In this document: positions 32,408-40,332 of the stretch, one piece after another
Layout of the letters: the number at the start of each line of letters is the position of its first letter
Position numbering within the stretch: the first letter of the stretch is position 1
From: Salisediminibacterium halotolerans
Lineage (GTDB): Bacteria > Bacillota > Bacilli > Bacillales > Salisediminibacteriaceae
DNA length: 64,000 bases
Assembly (NCBI RefSeq): GCF_003814815.1
Contig: NZ_RKQQ01000001.1
Span: 124,001-188,000 of the forward strand
Reading direction: 5' to 3'
Translations under genes and position numbers: made by a program
The notes under the pieces: generated by a model
Told to the model about the DNA's origin: nothing
Database searches by the model: none
What the model saw: the letters and a program-made list of their open reading frames with translations, nothing else

Positions 32408-34807
32408 ATGAAACGAACGTTACGCACGCCGCTCATGTATGGATTGATTGCGGGATTGGCGTTAGCGCCGGTTTCGGCAGCGCTTGCCGACGACACCGGC
32501 CCGATCGCGGACGATCCGGCGGAATTGCAAGTCAATCTTGATGAGCTGGAAGATGAAGAAGCGACCGTGATCGTCGAGCTGGAAGCAGACGCGATCCGCG
32601 CCGCGGAGCAGCAAGGCGCTTCGCAGTCGCGCGAGGCGCTCGAGCAAGAACGCAATGAGGTCATCGCTGAGTTAGAAGAGAGCGTCGACACGTTCGAGGT
32701 GACGCGTGAATACGATTACTTATTCTCCGGGTTTGCTGTCGAGCTGAACTCGGCTGACCTTGAACACGTCCTCGACGTCGCGGGGATCGACGCGGTGTAT
32801 CCGAACCAGGAATATGAGGTGACGCCGGAAGTCGAAGCGGAGCCGCTCGACGACGAGGTGTACTCGCCGGAAATGATGGACAGCGCGCCGTTTATCGGCG
32901 CAAATGACGCCTGGGACGCCGGCTACACCGGCGACGATGTAACAGTCGCGGTGATTGATACCGGGGTTGATTACACGCACCCGGATCTTGAACATGCCTT
33001 TAATGAAGACATGCTCGGCTATGATTTCGTCGATGACAACGCCGATCCGCAAGAAACGACGCCCGATCAAGGCGATCCGACAAATCACGGCACGCACGTC
33101 GCCGGCACTGTTGCCGGCAACGGCTTGATTCAAGGCACCGCGCCCGATGCGTCGCTCCTTGCTTACCGCGTACTCGGCCCCGGTGGCTCCGGCACAACCG
33201 AAGACGTGCTCGCCGGGATCGAACAAGCCGTAGAAGACGGCGCTGATGTCTTGAACCTCTCGCTTGGCGCGCCGGTGAACGATGCCGATTACGCGACGAG
33301 CATCGCGCTCGATGTCGCGATGGCCGATAACGTCGTCGCTGTAAGCTCCGCCGGCAACAGCGGACCGGACAACTGGACGGTCGGCTCGCCGGGCACATCG
33401 CGCGACGCGATTTCTGTCGGTGCGACGCAGCTGCCGTACGACACGTACACAGCAGAACTGACGACCAATGGCGATGCCGCCTATCCGTCCGCGGAAGTAA
33501 TGGGCTTTCCGTCTGAAGAGGAGCTGCTTGCGTTAAATGACGGCGACTACACGTTCAAAGACGCCGGCCTCGGTTTTGCCGAAGACTTTGAGGACCGCGA
33601 TTTTGACGGAAAGATCGCGCTCATTTCGCGCGGGGAAATTCCGTTTGTCGATAAAGCGGCGAGCGCGCGCGACGCCGGTGCTGTCGGCGCGGTGATTTAC
33701 AACAATACCGACGGCGAGCAGCCCGATGTGCCGGGAATGCCGCTCCCGACAGTGAAGATGTCGCAAGCGGACGGAGCGGAGATGCTCGCGGAACTTGAAG
33801 CGGGCAACGATACCGTCAACTTTGATTTCGCCTTTGACGGCACGGTCGATGAAACGGTCGCCGATTTTGCTTCGCGCGGACCGGTAATGGATACGTGGAT
33901 GATTAAACCGGACGTGAGTGCGCCAGGGGTTGATATCGTCAGCACGATTCCGACCCACGATGCCGATAACCCGCACGGCTATGCGTCGCTGCAAGGAACG
34001 AGCATGTCCGCCCCGCACGTTGCCGGTGCGGCCGCGGTGATTTTGCAGGCGAATCCGGATTGGAGTGAAGAAGACGTCAAAGCGGCGCTGATGAATACCG
34101 CACAAACGGTCTACGACCCGGAAGGCGAACGGTATCCGCACAATACGCAGGGCGCCGGAAGCATCCGCCTGCCGGACGCACTGGAAACCGAAACGCTCGT
34201 AACGCCGGGGAGCCACTCGTTCGGCACGTTCACAAAAGAGCAAGGGCGCGAAGTCGAACGGCAATCGTTTGAACTGAAAAATACGAGCGACGAGCGCCAG
34301 CGCTACGAGCTCGAATTCGACGGGCCGGACGGAATTAAAGTGCAGACGAGCAACAACTTGAACGTCCAGCCGGGCGGCACGCAAGACGTCAATTTCGGCG
34401 TCCAGGTCGATGCCAACGGGCTTGAATCCGGCTATTACAGCGGCACGTTCACACTGTCAAATAACGACGAGAGCGTCGAAGTGCCGACGATCCTGTTCGT
34501 CGACGAGCCTGACTATCCGTTGATGAATAACTACAATTTTGACATCGTCGGCAGCGAGTATTTAGGGCTTGTCGAGCTGCCGATCGGCGCCGACGAGTTC
34601 AGCCTGCGCGTCCGTGACGCCGAGAGCGGCGAACTGATCAGTGAAGAAGCCGAAGCGGAAAATCTTGACGCGGGCCGCCACGAATTCCTTTGGGACTTCA
34701 CCGTTGACGGCGAAGCGCTCGAACCCGGGAGCTACGCGCTTAACGTCTACGCGGCCAAAGACGACCGCGAAACCGAACTGCCCGGACCGGTATTGACATT
34801 GGAGTGA
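32408..34807 (+). CDS. vpr: Secreted S8 serine protease, Vpr-like
   Basis: This is a 799-residue preproprotein. Its parts are a signal peptide (cleavage after Ala-Leu-Ala27), an I9 propeptide to about 140, and a subtilase domain with catalytic Asp184 (Val-Ile-Asp-Thr-Gly), His227 (Asn-His-Gly-Thr-His) and Ser532 (Gly-Thr-Ser-Met-Ser-Ala-Pro). A PA insert lies around 375-465 and C-terminal beta-sandwich domains follow. The length equals B. subtilis Vpr (806). The mature protein is extremely acidic, a mark of halophilic secreted enzymes. I chose ATG 32408 after AGGGGGAA and because it begins a normal signal peptide. It is a scavenging extracellular protease. Confidence 0.93.
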   Translation: MKRTLRTPLMYGLIAGLALAPVSAALADDTGPIADDPAELQVNLDELEDEEATVIVELEADAIRAAEQQGASQSREALEQERNEVIAELEESVDTFEVTREYDYLFSGFAVELNSADLEHVLDVAGIDAVYPNQEYEVTPEVEAEPLDDEVYSPEMMDSAPFIGANDAWDAGYTGDDVTVAVIDTGVDYTHPDLEHAFNEDMLGYDFVDDNADPQETTPDQGDPTNHGTHVAGTVAGNGLIQGTAPDASLLAYRVLGPGGSGTTEDVLAGIEQAVEDGADVLNLSLGAPVNDADYATSIALDVAMADNVVAVSSAGNSGPDNWTVGSPGTSRDAISVGATQLPYDTYTAELTTNGDAAYPSAEVMGFPSEEELLALNDGDYTFKDAGLGFAEDFEDRDFDGKIALISRGEIPFVDKAASARDAGAVGAVIYNNTDGEQPDVPGMPLPTVKMSQADGAEMLAELEAGNDTVNFDFAFDGTVDETVADFASRGPVMDTWMIKPDVSAPGVDIVSTIPTHDADNPHGYASLQGTSMSAPHVAGAAAVILQANPDWSEEDVKAALMNTAQTVYDPEGERYPHNTQGAGSIRLPDALETETLVTPGSHSFGTFTKEQGREVERQSFELKNTSDERQRYELEFDGPDGIKVQTSNNLNVQPGGTQDVNFGVQVDANGLESGYYSGTFTLSNNDESVEVPTILFVDEPDYPLMNNYNFDIVGSEYLGLVELPIGADEFSLRVRDAESGELISEEAEAENLDAGRHEFLWDFTVDGEALEPGSYALNVYAAKDDRETELPGPVLTLE

Positions 34808-34831
34808 TTTTGGATTGATCGAGTGATAAAG

Positions 34832-34867
34832 AAGCCCGCTTTCCCTTTGTTGGGAAAGCGGGTTTTT
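34832..34867 (+). terminator. Terminator of the protease gene
   Basis: The arms AAGCCCGCTTTCCC and GGGAAAGCGGGTTTTT have a six-base loop, 25 bases after the stop. Confidence 0.9.
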
Positions 34868-34925
34868 AGCTATTATGTTGAGGTTAGCCATACAGCCACT
34901 AACCTCCGCTTTCCCCGGGTTAGAA

Positions 34926-35180
34926 CTGTTGAAAAAATACTGGATAATCAGAGTCAGTTTTGATTAATAGGTTGTATAGAATAAGGGAGGCTATGAGCCC
35001 TGCTCAAACTCGCTTGCCGCGGGCAACGCCTCAGCCTCCTCAGAAGCGAAACCGCTTCTTGTGGGGTCTTCGGCAGTTGCTTTTCCCGCAGGCGTCGAGT
35101 TTGCTCCGGTCTCATAAAACCTCTCACTCAAGTTAAGAGAATAATACGAACGTTTTATTGATCATCTGCTTTTACAACAG
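34926..35180 (+). repeat. Intergenic repeat element, copy B
   Basis: Imperfect terminal inverted repeats (CTGTTGAAAAAATA at 34926-34939 and TGCTTTTACAACAG at 35167-35180, 11 of 14 matching) enclose a 123-base core at 34993-35115. The core differs from copy A by three bases. Similarity to copy A also continues beyond both ends (about 34893-34920 and 35181-35210). The 34868-35271 gap contains nothing else. Confidence 0.85.
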
Positions 35181-35271
35181 CCTTCTTGTTTTCCTAAAGG
35201 CGTCGGAGGAGTGGATGCATGGCTTCTTTTTATCGGTGTCACAATCGAGCATGAATTCAAGAAAATTTTTC

Positions 35272-36042
35272 TTACTCACCTGTTTCGTTGGCAAAGTAAT
35301 AAATCCAGCCTTCTTCTTTTACATCTTCTTTGTGATCCTCAGGAGGACCTTGCAGTTTTGGCAGCAGTAAGCCGTTCGTGCCAAAAGAAATGGCGTATAA
35401 AGCACAGATACAGGCATCATAAGCATCTGTTCCTGGCGCTACATTTGATGGGAAGAATTCAGCTAAATCCTCGTAAACCTCTTTAAACTTTTTCTCTTTT
35501 AGCAAAGCCGGGTACACTTCAATAATAACTCTGCGATCGGCCGAGTTTGGGTCGGTAAACGGATAAATCTGAAAGTATTCTTCTTCCTGCCAAAGTTTCG
35601 TATGCAGCATTGCAGCCGTTGCATTGTTTCCGATGCGATCAAAAGCGGCTGATAACGGTTTTTTGCCAAAAACTCTCTGAATCTCCCGGTCTGTGTATCT
35701 GTAAGCGAGAGGATTGTCTATTTCTCTTTTCGGTTTGACCATCTCCGGCCTCCCGCCATTGAGAAGTTCAGTGAAAGCTGCGGGAAATCCAAGGGGAGCG
35801 TCTACCCCGAGCACAATTAACGTATGTTCATCGACAGATGATAGATTAAAACTCGGATCCACTTGTTGAATAAAGTGTTTCAATGAGAGTAAATTGTTCT
35901 CCGGGATCGATACTTCGGCCGGGCTCCCGAGCCAGCTTATACGATTTGTCTCCCGTTTCCATTCACATATCGCCGCCCCGTGATTGTTGCCCATCCAGCC
36001 GCCGACATCCCAGCCAATTCCGATCACTCGATTGAAATCCAT
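35272..36042 (-). CDS. DUF429 family protein
   Basis: This is a protein of about 256 residues. The RNase-H-like start is Val-Ile-Gly-Ile-Gly-Trp-Asp-Val-Gly-Gly-Trp, then Val-Leu-Gly-Val-Asp-Ala-Pro-Leu-Gly-Phe-Pro, Tyr-Arg-Tyr-Thr-Asp-Arg-Glu, and Val-Ile-Ile-Glu-Val-Tyr-Pro-Ala. A late Gly-Thr-Asp-Ala-Tyr-Asp-Ala completes it. The acidic residues on these segments resemble an RNase H-fold active site, as expected for DUF429, a family predicted to be nuclease-like. ATG 36042 is 9 bases after AAAGGAG; ATG 36048 is the alternative. It is a solitary gene at the edge of the AT-rich region. Function is unknown. Confidence 0.75.
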   Translation of the reverse strand: MDFNRVIGIGWDVGGWMGNNHGAAICEWKRETNRISWLGSPAEVSIPENNLLSLKHFIQQVDPSFNLSSVDEHTLIVLGVDAPLGFPAAFTELLNGGRPEMVKPKREIDNPLAYRYTDREIQRVFGKKPLSAAFDRIGNNATAAMLHTKLWQEEEYFQIYPFTDPNSADRRVIIEVYPALLKEKKFKEVYEDLAEFFPSNVAPGTDAYDACICALYAISFGTNGLLLPKLQGPPEDHKEDVKEEGWIYYFANETGE

Positions 36043-36460
36043 TGTCATGAGCTCCTTTTTATCCTTAAATCTCATTGAATAAGGCATTCTAGAACGAATA
36101 TTTCACTTAGTTCAGTATAAATATTTCTGAGCGCAAGTAAAACCGTTAATCTTTTTCAATTAATAATGCTTTTTCTTTTTCAAAAGGAATGAGGATATGG
36201 AGTCTCTCTTATTTATTATTAACCCTCAAATTCAACATGTTTTCTGCAAGTTGTAATGAGCCATTTATTGAAACACTCTAAACCGAACGAGAGCTGCTTT
36301 AATCAGAACTCATCAGGATTTGATCGGACTGCTTAGAAACGTTTACGTTTCTGTTCGTCTAGTCCTTTTATCTTTTTACTTATTTTTAAAACTTAAGACT
36401 CAACACAATTCATCTATATGGTAATATATATACTGATTATATACATATCGGAGGGTTTTG
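36043..36460. other. AT-rich intergenic region
   Basis: This region holds divergent promoters. A perfect 18-base palindrome AGAAACGTTTACGTTTCT lies at 36335-36352 and could be an operator. TATATA-rich sequence before 36461 is promoter-like. No gene is seen. Confidence 0.4.
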
Positions 36461-37570
36461 ATGAATATTTATGGGAAAAAAGTTTTGGTTGCCGGAAGTC
36501 TGCTTTTACTAGCAGCTTGCGGCAATGATGAAAATGAGGAGCTCGCAGCCGAAAATGAGGCTGATGAGAATAATCGCGGTATTTTGTCGGATGATAATGA
36601 AAATCTGGCTGACGACAATAATGAACAAACTGAAAACAGCGACTCGAAAGAAAACGCCCCCGAGCCTGACCCTGAGGAAAACATCGGCAATTTCAACGGC
36701 AACCTCGCCCAAGGAGGGCGTCAAGCTTATCATGAAGATGTCTTTTACGTTTCGGCAGCATTGGACGAAGAACACGGCATTTACGCTGTACCTCTGGAAA
36801 CGAACGAATACGAGCAATTAACCGACGGTAAAGCTCAGGACATGCACGTTACAAATGACGGGATTTATTACTTAACTGACCCCGGCTATGATAACGACGG
36901 TGACGAGATCAAATTGATTCATTACGCTTTTGATACCGACGAAAAGAACACATTGGACGAAGGAAACCTTCGAAACTTGCAAATGAATCACGATGGTCTC
37001 TGGTACTTAAAAGCCGGTGACGATGCTGGGATGAACTTATATAATATGGACTTGACAACAAAGGAAAAAGATAACCATGGCTGGGGACAAAAAGGTATTG
37101 TCATTGATGGCGACGACGCGATTGCGATATCAGAAACGTTTGTTTTTGATATCGACGGACCGAAAGAACAAGAACTTGGCGATCCAGTCATCGATCAAGC
37201 ATTTCCACCCGTTATCTTAGAAGATGGAGTCGTTTACTATAACGGTGGAAACGGTATTGAAGCTTATGACCTCGACAACGGTCAAACGATCAAAATCACA
37301 AGCGAAAGCGTGCGCGATTTTAACGTGCGCAACGGGACTGTTTATTTTACACCTGATTTTGAGGCAGAAGCTTCCCGAGAAAGCTACCGCGTGGACACTG
37401 ACGGCACAAACGAAGAAAATTTGGAAGGAATTTCGTATACTTACTATATGTTCGATGACTTTGCCGTCCATTCTTCAGGCCGTCATGGAGTTATTTTATA
37501 TTCAAAAATAACTTATGATAGTGAAGAAAGCGAAAAGATTTATTACACCAATCCAGGGATGGAAGACTGA
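36461..37570 (+). CDS. Lipoprotein with predicted beta-propeller (DUF5050-like)
   Basis: This is a 369-residue protein. The lipoprotein signal ends Leu-Ala-Ala-Cys20-Gly and is followed by a 60-residue acidic, Asn/Glu-rich linker. The rest has repeated blades of the type Gly-Ile-Tyr-Tyr-Leu, Gly-Leu-Trp-Tyr-Leu, Gly-Val-Val-Tyr-Tyr and Gly-Thr-Val-Tyr-Phe, spaced 40-50 residues apart, as in DUF5050 propellers. CGGAGGG lies 8 bases before the ATG. It should sit on the outer face of the membrane, and its ligand is unknown. It is monocistronic with a strong terminator. Confidence 0.78.
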   Translation: MNIYGKKVLVAGSLLLLAACGNDENEELAAENEADENNRGILSDDNENLADDNNEQTENSDSKENAPEPDPEENIGNFNGNLAQGGRQAYHEDVFYVSAALDEEHGIYAVPLETNEYEQLTDGKAQDMHVTNDGIYYLTDPGYDNDGDEIKLIHYAFDTDEKNTLDEGNLRNLQMNHDGLWYLKAGDDAGMNLYNMDLTTKEKDNHGWGQKGIVIDGDDAIAISETFVFDIDGPKEQELGDPVIDQAFPPVILEDGVVYYNGGNGIEAYDLDNGQTIKITSESVRDFNVRNGTVYFTPDFEAEASRESYRVDTDGTNEENLEGISYTYYMFDDFAVHSSGRHGVILYSKITYDSEESEKIYYTNPGMED

Positions 37571-37573
37571 ATA

Positions 37574-37615
37574 AAAACGCCGGAAAAGCCCGATCAAGAC
37601 TTTTTCCGGCGTTTT
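37574..37615. terminator. Bidirectional terminator after the lipoprotein gene
   Basis: The arms AAAACGCCGGAAAA and TTTTTCCGGCGTTTT lie between convergent genes. Confidence 0.9.
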
Positions 37616-39048
37616 CAACTATCTTTCTCATATTTTTTCGTCTCACTTACGGCAGATAAAATTTCCTCTGTCAATTCACCGAAAATAGGTTTCTCCGTTA
37701 CCATTTGTTGCAACCAGTTCGCTCCCCAAAAATTCATTTCTAGGAATACTGGATAACCTTGAGGCGAAACAGCAATATCCCAAGTAATAAAATTATGGTG
37801 CAATATATATTCATGCAGTTCTGTTACAAATAATTTGAACTCTTCATAATTCGGAACTTGAACGTTATTTTCTTCAAAAGAATAACCGGTAGTTGGATGT
37901 TTCTTATAAAAATTTGCCTCTTTATCAATCGCAAAATTTTTGAAAAAACCTTCCTCTGTAACTCCTGCCGAAATTCCACCTTTGCCGCCATTATCTTGTA
38001 TACTTTTATCCTTGCCAAATCTGCTATATGTAAGAAGATGATGAATTTCACCCTTCCAGCGAAGCGTTACCATACGAAGTGTATTTAATGAATGAGGGTG
38101 AGGTGCAGACATGATTTCATGCTGTTGGATCACCGTCTGAATTAGATAGTTTTCACCCCAAATAGATTCGATGTTTTTTAAATTCACTTTGTTTTTCCCT
38201 AACAAATATTGACCAGATCGATAAACTATCTTTGCAATTCCTTTACCATCATCACTTTGACTCGCTTTCACAATCAAATCCATCTGTTGCCGCATAATCC
38301 GGTTAGCTGCTTCAGACCGAGTCAGAAATATATTTCGACCATCGAAATACTGACCATTTACTCTTTTTAAGATCGTATTTGCTGTACGATCAGAAGGGAT
38401 TAATCTATCATACATATTTTTATCTTTGTACATTCCTAATTGATTTTTATCATTTAAGAAAGGGATAATTTCAAATCTCATTTGCTCCTGCGGAATTATT
38501 CGAGGTTCATAGTTTCCAGTCAATGAATAAAAGGCTGTCGGTAAAACAGTATCAACGTTTTTATAATAATGTTCTTCCCAGTAATTTCGAACCTCGCTTA
38601 AACTATCAGCATGGCATGTTTCCAAATAGTGATGTTTTCGAAAGTTCTCAAAGTATTTCGAATAAATATTCATACCAAGTTTTTCGTGATAATCGCGATA
38701 ACGTAAATAGTAGCGCAAATCTTGAAACTTCGTACGAACCGATTTGGTTAAAACCTCGTTCAGTTCTTCCCAAGACGAATCTTCAAAAAGTTTAACAGCA
38801 TTCTCATGTTCGTTTTGTAATTGTTCGATTTTTTCTGGCAACAGTTTATAGACAGGGTCAGCTGTTACCGTGCTCTTTTTTAACGCCTCAAATGCTTTTA
38901 AAACCGTATTATATAGAGTGATCGCAGAATGGTATTCTTTCGCATCGAGCGCTTCGATGGATTGATCAAGCGCGTCTGTCGATCGGTCTATTAATTTAAT
39001 TTCTAATGCCTCTAAACTTGTCAAGTGCGTCAACCTCTTTTCTTTCAT
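37615..39048 (-). CDS. Sugar-transfer associated ATP-grasp protein
   Basis: This is a 477-residue protein. The first 130 residues are helical and charged; the rest is an ATP-grasp domain. Visible motifs are Asp-Leu-Ile-Val-Lys-Ala-Ser (lysine of the ATP site), Ser-Leu-Asn-Thr-Leu-Arg-Met-Val-Thr, Gly-Gly-Ile-Ser-Ala-Gly-Val, and the metal-binding Thr-Trp-Asp-Ile-Ala-Val...Phe-Leu-Glu-Met-Asn near 445. This is the pattern of the ATPgrasp_ST family, often in polysaccharide or modified-sugar loci. Neither a glycosyltransferase nor a sugar locus is nearby. The start is uncertain: ATG 39048 has a poor ribosome binding site, and TTG at codon 9 follows AAGAGG. The gene is clearly AT-rich. Confidence 0.75.
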   Translation of the reverse strand: MKEKRLTHLTSLEALEIKLIDRSTDALDQSIEALDAKEYHSAITLYNTVLKAFEALKKSTVTADPVYKLLPEKIEQLQNEHENAVKLFEDSSWEELNEVLTKSVRTKFQDLRYYLRYRDYHEKLGMNIYSKYFENFRKHHYLETCHADSLSEVRNYWEEHYYKNVDTVLPTAFYSLTGNYEPRIIPQEQMRFEIIPFLNDKNQLGMYKDKNMYDRLIPSDRTANTILKRVNGQYFDGRNIFLTRSEAANRIMRQQMDLIVKASQSDDGKGIAKIVYRSGQYLLGKNKVNLKNIESIWGENYLIQTVIQQHEIMSAPHPHSLNTLRMVTLRWKGEIHHLLTYSRFGKDKSIQDNGGKGGISAGVTEEGFFKNFAIDKEANFYKKHPTTGYSFEENNVQVPNYEEFKLFVTELHEYILHHNFITWDIAVSPQGYPVFLEMNFWGANWLQQMVTEKPIFGELTEEILSAVSETKKYEKDS

Positions 39049-39198
39049 GATGTCATCGAGCGAGGGATTTCCATAAAGATAAACCGTATCTTCCTTCTAA
39101 TATTTTTCTTTTATTTATATCGGCTGCACATGAATTTTTTAACATGATTTGTAAAAATCTGCTCACAATCATGAGGAAATATCTGAACATAAGAAATA

Positions 39199-39225
39199 GA
39201 TGCCGACATTTAACTTTTCGGCATC
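39199..39225 (-). terminator. Terminator of the WHH toxin gene
   Basis: The arms GATGCCGA and TCGGCATC have an AT-rich loop followed by a T-rich stretch on the minus strand, 23 bases past the stop codon. Confidence 0.65.
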
Positions 39226-39247
39226 CATAGGTATTAACATTTATAAC

Positions 39248-40162
39248 TTATGTCACACTGCCGCTCCCCCACAGCTCGGTCCCGCCGGAGTGCGCGGTCT
39301 GTGCGTGGGTCTTTTCATCGACCAGCTGCATCTTTCCGGGTTGTTCATGGTGGTGCCAAACCATCCCGTCCGGTGTTTCGCCGTTGGACACTTGTTCGAG
39401 CTGCTCGGCCGATAAGCCCATTTGTGAAGCGAGCATCGGATCGGACGAGAGCGCCGAGTGCAGCTGTTCATTGGCGATCGCATTGTGCACCGCGCCGTCT
39501 TCAGTATACACCTCTGCCGGCACCGCCGCTGTGAAACTCGAATCGAACACCGGATAAACCCCGCTGACTTCGGAGCCGTCGCTTAACGTGATGGTTTGCT
39601 GTTCGAACGGCACACCGGTATCCGGATGGACCGAGCCCTGCACACCCATGTTTCTCGTGTTCAGCTCTTCCGACTCTTCGCCGGAAACGATATCGACCCC
39701 GGCAAACTCGAGCGCCCCTATACCCATAAACGCGACAGCACCGATCTTCGCAACATCGCGCATCGCGGCATGTCCTTTCGCATAATCACCTTGAGAATAC
39801 CCTGTCACAGCATTGTACGCCGATTTCCCGGTAAAACTCACGCTGTTTTTCAACCCCTTGCCAATGCGTACCGACGATTCATGCAAATCCGCGCAGGCCG
39901 TCTCTTTATGATACGGGTTGCTCTTCATAGCGCCGTAGCCGCCGCGAACCGCCCCGTCAATGAATTGACCGGTATTTTCCAGCGAATGTTTCGACGCATG
40001 ATAAATCCCGTCGCCGACTTCACCGAACCACTCGCCGGTACGGGGAAGCTCCTTCCCGATCGCCTAGCCGGAAAGTTTCACTCCCCCGCCAATGACACCG
40101 CCCCCGACGGTCCCAGACAACTTGCCGACATTCTTCCCCCATCCCATCGAACCGCCTCCCAT
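39248..40162 (-). pseudogene. WHH-type HNH/Endo VII nuclease toxin, interrupted by an in-frame amber codon
   Basis: A single frame from ATG 40162 to 39248 is broken only by TAG at 40064-40066 after 32 codons. The parts before and after join into one protein of 304 positions. The N-terminal half is glycine- and lysine-rich with a short hydrophobic helix, as in Bacillus polymorphic toxins. The C-terminus has Thr-Pro-Asp-Gly-Met-Val-Trp-His-His-His, then Met-Gln-Leu-Val and His-Ser-Gly-Gly, the WHH nuclease core. The stop follows Lys-Leu-Ser-Gly and precedes Ala-Ile-Gly-Lys. An AAG-to-TAG change is the simplest cause. ATG 39928 could restart the nuclease part. No immunity gene is evident next to it. 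Confidence 0.78.
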
Positions 40163-40332
40163 TAAACCCTGAGCAGATTATAAGTATTTTCTATATTAGT
40201 AAGTATTTGTGCTCAGTAATTTCATGATAACACACTTATGTTTCACTGGAAGGATAATCTCCATATAAATACCCGGCCAAAAAGTTAATTGATAATATCT
40301 ATCAAATTTCATAAATACAAACCATTGACAAT

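Noticed and set aside
33533-34384. 283-residue antisense frame in the protease gene
   Set aside because: It is a shadow of a GC-rich, acidic gene with strong codon bias. The sense protein has all S8 protease motifs.
5925-40066. Genome-wide amber recoding (for example pyrrolysine) because two genes have in-frame TAG
   Set aside because: TAG is used as an ordinary stop elsewhere here (the small gene ending at 25066), no recoding genes are visible, and the two broken genes are not methyltransferases. Independent nonsense mutations are simpler.
39596-40165. 189-residue rightward frame across the toxin pseudogene
   Set aside because: The opposite strand carries the recognisable WHH toxin. This frame has no family features and is a shadow.
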